Below are positions 6,999 through 10,701 of a DNA stretch of 10,701 nt, piece by piece. The stretch is from assembly GCA_029934755.1 (NCBI GenBank), contig JAOZLQ010000041.1:1-10701 (forward strand). Reading direction: 5' to 3'. The translations under genes were made by a program, and so were the position numbers. The first letter of the stretch is position 1; each line of letters opens with the position of its first letter. The DNA comes from Desulfuromusa sp. GTDB lineage: Bacteria; Desulfobacterota; Desulfuromonadia; Desulfuromonadales; Geopsychrobacteraceae. A model generated the notes under the pieces. It worked only from the letters and a program-made list of their open reading frames with translations, made no database searches and was not told the DNA's origin.

Positions 6999-8117
6999 AT
7001 GGCTTTTGCTGGAATCTATCAGAAACAAAGACAAAAGACTCTCCTCTGTGTCGATGATGAACCAATCATTCGCGAACTCTGTGTCAATGTGTTGGAAGAC
7101 TACCATGTTCTTCTGGCAGAAGATGGTCTGGAAGCACTAAAAATTATTGAAACAATCGAGGTGGATATCGTCCTCAGTGATGTCATGATGCCGAAACTAG
7201 GTGGACTGGAGCTGTTACAAAAAATCAAAGAACAACGGCCTGATCAAGCAGTGATTCTAATGACCGGCTATTCAGATAAAGATTTAATCCTTCAAGCTCT
7301 CAAAGAAGGGGCCGATGATTTTATCAATAAACCGATCAATATTCTGCAGCTGAGCACCACCGTGGACAAAGTTTTTGAAAAACAAAAACTTCGCGAAGAG
7401 CTGGCGAACTTAAAACAATCAGACCAGCTCAAAAGTGACTTTCTCGGATTGATTTCACATAAGTTAAAAACCCCGGCTACCGCTATTTCCCTGTTTATTC
7501 AGAATATTGCGGAAGGGGTAGAAAGTCCGAATGATACCAACTTCAAACAGATGGTGGCCATGGTACAAGCTGAAACAGTCCACTTGGAACAACTGATTCA
7601 GGATCTTCTCTACTTTAGCGAGGCGACCCTGCAAAAAGAGACCTTAACCCTTGAACCAATCAATTTAGGCTCCTATGCAAATCAAGTGGCAAATACTTTA
7701 CAACCGGCGGCATTTCACCGCGGGGTTAGCCTTGAGAGCGATATTGAACCACCACTGACACCAAAACCACTCATGTTGAATCCACAAAGGATCGGTTTTG
7801 CCATTCGTGCCCTGCTCGACAATGCTATTAAGTTCACCCAGAAGGGTGGCTCAATCAGTATGGAGGAAAAGATAGACTCCGAACAGGTTAGACTACTGAT
7901 CAAAGATAACGGTATCGGCATTTCACCGCAGGAACTTGCTAAAATTTTCAATAAATTCTATCAAGTTGATCCCGAACATACCGGACAGGTGCGTGGTTTC
8001 GGTCTTGGTCTTTACTATGCCCGCGATTTTATTCGCAGTATGGGTGGTCAACTCTATATAGAAAGTCAACCAGAAAGGGGAACCCTGGCAACTATCCAAT
8101 TCCCTTTATCGCCCTAA
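6999..8117 (+). CDS. soluble receiver-domain histidine kinase (REC-HisKA-HATPase)
   Basis: The 372-residue protein has a receiver domain at about 13-127, with acidic D19/D20, phosphoacceptor D61 (VLSDVMMP), T89 and K111 (KP). A short helical linker (about 128-145) leads to a HisKA domain with H154 in SHKLKTP. The HATPase_c domain follows, with N-box LLDNAIKF (272-279), G1 DNGIGI (303-308), F-box IFNKFYQVD (316-324) and G2 GFGLGLYYARD (333-343). No signal peptide or membrane helix is seen, so it acts in the cytoplasm, probably receiving phosphate from another kinase or using its receiver to control its own activity. The residue after the catalytic His is Lys where most HisKA proteins have Glu or Asp. 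No partner regulator gene is adjacent, so its pathway is unknown. The ribosome site is weak (GAGA 6985-6988), but no other in-frame start lies between the upstream stop (6963-6965) and this ATG. Confidence 0.9.
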   Translation: MAFAGIYQKQRQKTLLCVDDEPIIRELCVNVLEDYHVLLAEDGLEALKIIETIEVDIVLSDVMMPKLGGLELLQKIKEQRPDQAVILMTGYSDKDLILQALKEGADDFINKPINILQLSTTVDKVFEKQKLREELANLKQSDQLKSDFLGLISHKLKTPATAISLFIQNIAEGVESPNDTNFKQMVAMVQAETVHLEQLIQDLLYFSEATLQKETLTLEPINLGSYANQVANTLQPAAFHRGVSLESDIEPPLTPKPLMLNPQRIGFAIRALLDNAIKFTQKGGSISMEEKIDSEQVRLLIKDNGIGISPQELAKIFNKFYQVDPEHTGQVRGFGLGLYYARDFIRSMGGQLYIESQPERGTLATIQFPLSP

Positions 8118-8234
8118 AAGCCCCTAAATTCCTGAGAACTGCCCCTGCTATCGTCGCTTTAGCCCTTTATTATCAACCCCTCTTTATGTTATTTGTTAAC
8201 ATTTGTTATTCAACATCAATGACTTATTTTTCTT

Positions 8235-8238
8235 GGAG
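8235..8238 (+). promoter_or_regulatory. hslV ribosome binding site that decides the start
   Basis: GGAG lies 6 nt before ATG 8245. The frame is open further back to a TTG at 8203, but that would add 14 residues with no counterpart in HslV and would have no Shine-Dalgarno, so ATG 8245 is chosen. Confidence 0.8.
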
Positions 8239-8244
8239 CAACCA

Positions 8245-8775
8245 ATGTTTAAAGGAACAACAATCTGCTGTGTTCGTCATGGTGACCAAGTCGCTCTAGC
8301 TGGAGATGGTCAGGTTAGTTTGGGCAACACAGTCATGAAACATGGAGCCCGAAAAATTCGTAGAATTTACCAAGATCAAGTTCTTGCCGGATTTGCTGGT
8401 AGTACTGCCGATGCTTTTACTCTGTTTGAAAAATTTGAGGCCAAACTGCAGGAATTTCGTGGCAACCTTTCACGTGCTGCCGTTGCACTAGCTAAAGACT
8501 GGCGCACGGACAAGGTACTGCGTCGTCTGGAAGCATTGCTGATCGTAGCCGACAAAGATGTCAGTCTGGTTATTTCAGGTGCAGGGGATGTTATTGAACC
8601 CGACGATGGTGTTGCTGCAATCGGTTCTGGTGGCAGCTTTGCTCTTGCTGCAGCACGTGCGTTAGTGGCTCACTCCGATCTTGATGCCGAAAATATTGTT
8701 CAGGAAGCACTCCACATTGCTGCTGATATCTGTATTTACACCAATGATAAAATTTCTGTTGAGGTTCTTAAGTGA
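8245..8775 (+). CDS. hslV: HslV (ClpQ) peptidase subunit of the HslUV protease
   Basis: HslV forms the proteolytic double hexamer of the cytoplasmic ATP-dependent HslUV protease, which degrades unfolded or regulatory proteins. The 176 residues match family length. The nucleophile should be the first Thr of GTTI (T5), exposed by removing the short leader MFKG; E. coli HslV needs only Met removal. Counting from that Thr, the conserved lysine at position 33 is in place (K37 in ARKIRR). Other family blocks are ALAGDGQVSLGNTVMK (17-32), AGFAGSTADAFTLFEKFEAKL (48-68, split by the conserved GS), IEPDDGVAAIGSGG (117-130) and ICIYTND (162-168). No confident promoter was found in the 127-bp upstream gap. 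The stop codon overlaps the hslU GTG start (GTGA, 8772-8775), so the two subunits are translationally coupled. Confidence 0.97.
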   Translation: MFKGTTICCVRHGDQVALAGDGQVSLGNTVMKHGARKIRRIYQDQVLAGFAGSTADAFTLFEKFEAKLQEFRGNLSRAAVALAKDWRTDKVLRRLEALLIVADKDVSLVISGAGDVIEPDDGVAAIGSGGSFALAAARALVAHSDLDAENIVQEALHIAADICIYTNDKISVEVLK

Positions 8776-10100
8776 ATAATTTCACCCCTAGGGAGATCGT
8801 TTCCGAACTCGATCGCTATATTATCGGCCAAAATGATGCCAAGCGTGCGGTTGCTGTTGCCTTGAGAAATCGCTGGCGTCGCCAGCAGGTTCCAGCTGAA
8901 TTACGTGATGAAATCGCACCTAAAAATATCATTATGATCGGCCCAACTGGCGTCGGAAAAACTGAAATCGCCCGACGTTTGGCAAAACTGGCTCAGGCCC
9001 CATTCATCAAAGTTGAAGCAAGCAAGTTTACCGAAGTAGGCTACGTAGGTCGCGATGTCGAAAGTATGGTTCGCGACCTTCTGGAACTGGCCATCAACAT
9101 GGTCAAAGAAGAAGAAACTCAAAAGATGCAGCTCAAGGCCGAGGAAAACGCCGAGGAAAAACTGCTTGATTTGTTGCTCCCTGGAGAATCTGATCGTTCG
9201 CCAGACAAACAGGACCAACGGGTTCATACTCGTGATCGACTGCGCAAGTTATTACGTCTTGGAGAACTGGAAGATCGCTTTGTCGAGCTTGAAATTGAAG
9301 TCAGTAGTATGCCAACCATGGGGGTCTTTACCCCACAGGGGAATGAAGAGATGGGAATGAACATCAAAGAGATGTTCGGCAATCTGTTTCCCAAAAGTTC
9401 CAAACATAAACGGGTGAAGGTCAGTGAAGCACGCCAACATCTGATTGAAACTGAGGCTGAAAAGCTGATCGATATGGAAAATGTCACAACCCTAGCTCGC
9501 GAGCGTGCTGAACAAAACGGGATTATTTTCATCGATGAAATTGATAAAATTGCCAGTCGTGAAGGTGTCCATGCTCCCGAAGTTTCCAGAGAAGGGGTGC
9601 AACGAGATATCCTCCCAATTGTTGAAGGCAGCACCGTAAGTACCAAGCACGGTTCGATCAAAACCGATCATATCCTGTTTATTGCTGCTGGGGCATTCCA
9701 TACAGCAAAACCATCAGACTTGATTCCTGAGTTGCAAGGACGCTTTCCGATCCGAGTTGAATTGGATAGTCTGGATGAAAATGATTTCTATCGAATTCTC
9801 ACAGAACCGAAAAATGCCCTGATCCGTCAATACAAAGAATTGATGAAAACTGAATCGATTCAACTCGATTTTGATGATGAGGCAATTCGGGAAATGGCAA
9901 AGATGGCTAAAACGGTCAATGACCGGACAGAAAATATTGGCGCCAGACGTTTACATACAATTCTGGAAAAACTTTTGGAAGATCTTTCATTCACCGCCCC
10001 GGAACTGGCAGGAAAGCAAGTTAATATCGCTGCCGAAGAGGTGCAGAAAAGACTGGCAGAAATCAGCCAGGATGAAGATCTGTCACGCTATATTCTGTGA
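8772..10100 (+). CDS. hslU: HslU (ClpY) AAA+ ATPase subunit of the HslUV protease
   Basis: HslU hexamers unfold substrates and feed them into HslV, opening its active sites through their C-terminal tails. This 442-residue copy is full length. It shows Walker A GPTGVGKT (57-64), the pore loop GYVG (90-93), the inserted I domain (about 110-243) and Walker B IIFIDEID (251-258). Sensor 1 lies around FIAAGAFHTAKPSDL (303-317), a conserved Arg is in LQGRFPIRVE (321-330), and sensor 2 is in GARRLH (390-395). The C-terminus DLSRYIL matches the tail that docks into HslV. Translation starts at GTG 8772, with GAGG at 8761-8764 seven nt upstream, overlapping the hslV stop by four bases. A 97-bp gap with an inverted-repeat element separates it from argB. 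Confidence 0.98.
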   Translation: MNNFTPREIVSELDRYIIGQNDAKRAVAVALRNRWRRQQVPAELRDEIAPKNIIMIGPTGVGKTEIARRLAKLAQAPFIKVEASKFTEVGYVGRDVESMVRDLLELAINMVKEEETQKMQLKAEENAEEKLLDLLLPGESDRSPDKQDQRVHTRDRLRKLLRLGELEDRFVELEIEVSSMPTMGVFTPQGNEEMGMNIKEMFGNLFPKSSKHKRVKVSEARQHLIETEAEKLIDMENVTTLARERAEQNGIIFIDEIDKIASREGVHAPEVSREGVQRDILPIVEGSTVSTKHGSIKTDHILFIAAGAFHTAKPSDLIPELQGRFPIRVELDSLDENDFYRILTEPKNALIRQYKELMKTESIQLDFDDEAIREMAKMAKTVNDRTENIGARRLHTILEKLLEDLSFTAPELAGKQVNIAAEEVQKRLAEISQDEDLSRYIL

Positions 10101-10118
10101 TCAATTAAAATTATCCGG

Positions 10119-10186
10119 GTAGGGGCGCTGCTTGCCGCGCCCCCGACAACGTCCGCAAAAAAGGGCACAGCAAGCAGCGCCCCTAC
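10119..10186. repeat. GC-rich inverted-repeat (REP/MITE-like) element between hslU and argB
   Basis: A perfect 17-bp inverted repeat, GTAGGGGCGCTGCTTGC (10119-10135) with its complement at 10170-10186, encloses 34 bp. Pairing can extend inward for seven more positions with two mismatches (to 10142/10163). The left arm also holds a second option: GGGGCGC (10122-10128) can pair with GCGCCCC (10137-10143). No T-run follows on the + strand, so it is not a classical intrinsic terminator. GTAGGGGCG...CGCCCCTAC resembles dispersed intergenic repeats found in many bacterial genomes, but copy number cannot be judged here. Confidence 0.7.
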
Positions 10187-10190
10187 AGGA
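10187..10190 (+). promoter_or_regulatory. argB ribosome binding site abutting the inverted repeat
   Basis: AGGA starts one base after the repeat ends (10186) and sits 7 nt before ATG 10198. Any hairpin formed in the mRNA would stand directly against the ribosome entry site. Confidence 0.6.
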
Positions 10191-10197
10191 ATAGAAA

Positions 10198-10701
10198 ATG
10201 GAAGAACTGATCGCAAAAGCTAATGTGCTAATGGAAACACTCCCTTGGATCAAGCGTTTCTATGGAAAAACTGTCGTCATCAAATATGGTGGCAATGCCA
10301 TGGTCGAAGAACACCTGAAAGAAGGCTTTGCCCGCGATGTCATCATGATGAAATATATCGGGCTGAATCCGGTCGTGGTTCACGGTGGTGGACCACAAAT
10401 CGGCAAGGTGCTTGAGGCAATGAAAATTGAGAGCCGATTTATTCAAGGAATGCGGGTTACTGATAGCGAAACCATGGATGTCGTCGAAATGGTTCTCGGT
10501 GGTAAAGTCAACAAAGAGATTGTCACCAATATAAATCGACATGGCGGAAATGCTGTCGGTGTCACTGGCAAAGACGGTGGTTTGATCAAAGCTAGAAAGC
10601 TGGAAATGACGACTGTCAATCCAGAAACTCTGACTCCAGAAATTATCGATATCGGCATGGTAGGCGAAGTTGAATCGGTCGACCCAACCATTATCAAAAG
10701 C
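10198..10701 (+). CDS. argB: N-acetylglutamate kinase, 3' end missing
   Basis: ArgB phosphorylates N-acetyl-L-glutamate with ATP in the second step of arginine synthesis, in the cytoplasm. The first 168 residues are visible; the full protein is usually about 290-300. The amino-acid kinase fold is shown by VIKYGGNAM (27-35), the glycine-rich VVVHGGGPQIGKVLEAM (59-75), QGMRVTD (83-89) and GVTGKDGGL (121-129). The N-terminal helix ending LPWIKRFYGKT (15-25) resembles the extra N-terminal helix of the hexameric, arginine-inhibited enzymes (Pseudomonas, Thermotoga type) and is absent from the short E. coli form. Feedback inhibition by arginine is therefore inferred. No promoter stands out in the 97-bp gap, which is mostly the inverted-repeat element, so the gene may be read through from hslVU or use a promoter not recognised here. 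Confidence 0.97.
   Translation, partial: MEELIAKANVLMETLPWIKRFYGKTVVIKYGGNAMVEEHLKEGFARDVIMMKYIGLNPVVVHGGGPQIGKVLEAMKIESRFIQGMRVTDSETMDVVEMVLGGKVNKEIVTNINRHGGNAVGVTGKDGGLIKARKLEMTTVNPETLTPEIIDIGMVGEVESVDPTIIKS

Noticed and set aside
8203..8244. TTG start extending HslV by 14 residues
   Set aside because: It has no ribosome site, whereas ATG 8245 has GGAG at 6 nt, and the extension is not part of HslV.
9224..9661. 145-residue minus-strand ORF inside hslU
   Set aside because: It is fully antisense to the conserved HslU core, serine/arginine-rich, and typical of a shadow frame.
10119..10186. Inverted repeat as a Rho-independent terminator of hslU
   Set aside because: No T-run follows the right arm; the next bases are the argB ribosome site and start.

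Overview
The window reads as ordinary chromosomal housekeeping DNA from a Gram-negative bacterium. It most resembles the Desulfuromonadia (Geobacter/Desulfuromonas/Pelobacter group, formerly Deltaproteobacteria). The basis is the gene order cinA-recA-pilT-recX-alaS-(receiver/kinase)-hslV-hslU-argB, protein sequences that look like that group, and moderate base composition (slightly below 50% GC by eye). This assignment is an inference; no marker rRNA is present. All nine genes lie on the + strand and both ends are cut.

Region 1 (1-3930) is a DNA-repair and motility block. It holds the 3' part of cinA (nucleotide salvage), a roughly 200-bp control region with a 21-bp inverted repeat, recA (recombinase), pilT (type IV pilus retraction ATPase) and recX (RecA modulator), with recX starting inside the 3' end of pilT. 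Enterobacteria carry the related order pncC-recA-recX-alaS, so pilT is an extra gene between recA and its regulator.

Region 2 (4061-6866) is alaS, a complete 880-residue alanyl-tRNA synthetase. Its stop codon coincides with the left end of a 166-bp near-palindromic element (6701-6866). The element has 19-bp terminal inverted repeats (one mismatch), a perfect 8-bp central stem and TA on both sides. It looks like a non-autonomous MITE-type insertion.

Region 3 (6867-8117) is a soluble two-component protein with an N-terminal receiver and a C-terminal histidine kinase, and no membrane segment.

Region 4 (8245-10100) is the hslV-hslU protease pair, joined by a GTGA start/stop overlap.

Region 5 (10101-10701) is a GC-rich inverted-repeat element (10119-10186) directly against the ribosome binding site of argB (N-acetylglutamate kinase), whose 3' end lies outside the window.

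No tRNA, rRNA, CRISPR, phage or transposase gene was seen, and no gap between genes exceeds 300 bp. I do not see a new multi-gene system. The items most worth following are the two inverted-repeat elements, the recA upstream palindrome, and the unusual H-box of the kinase.
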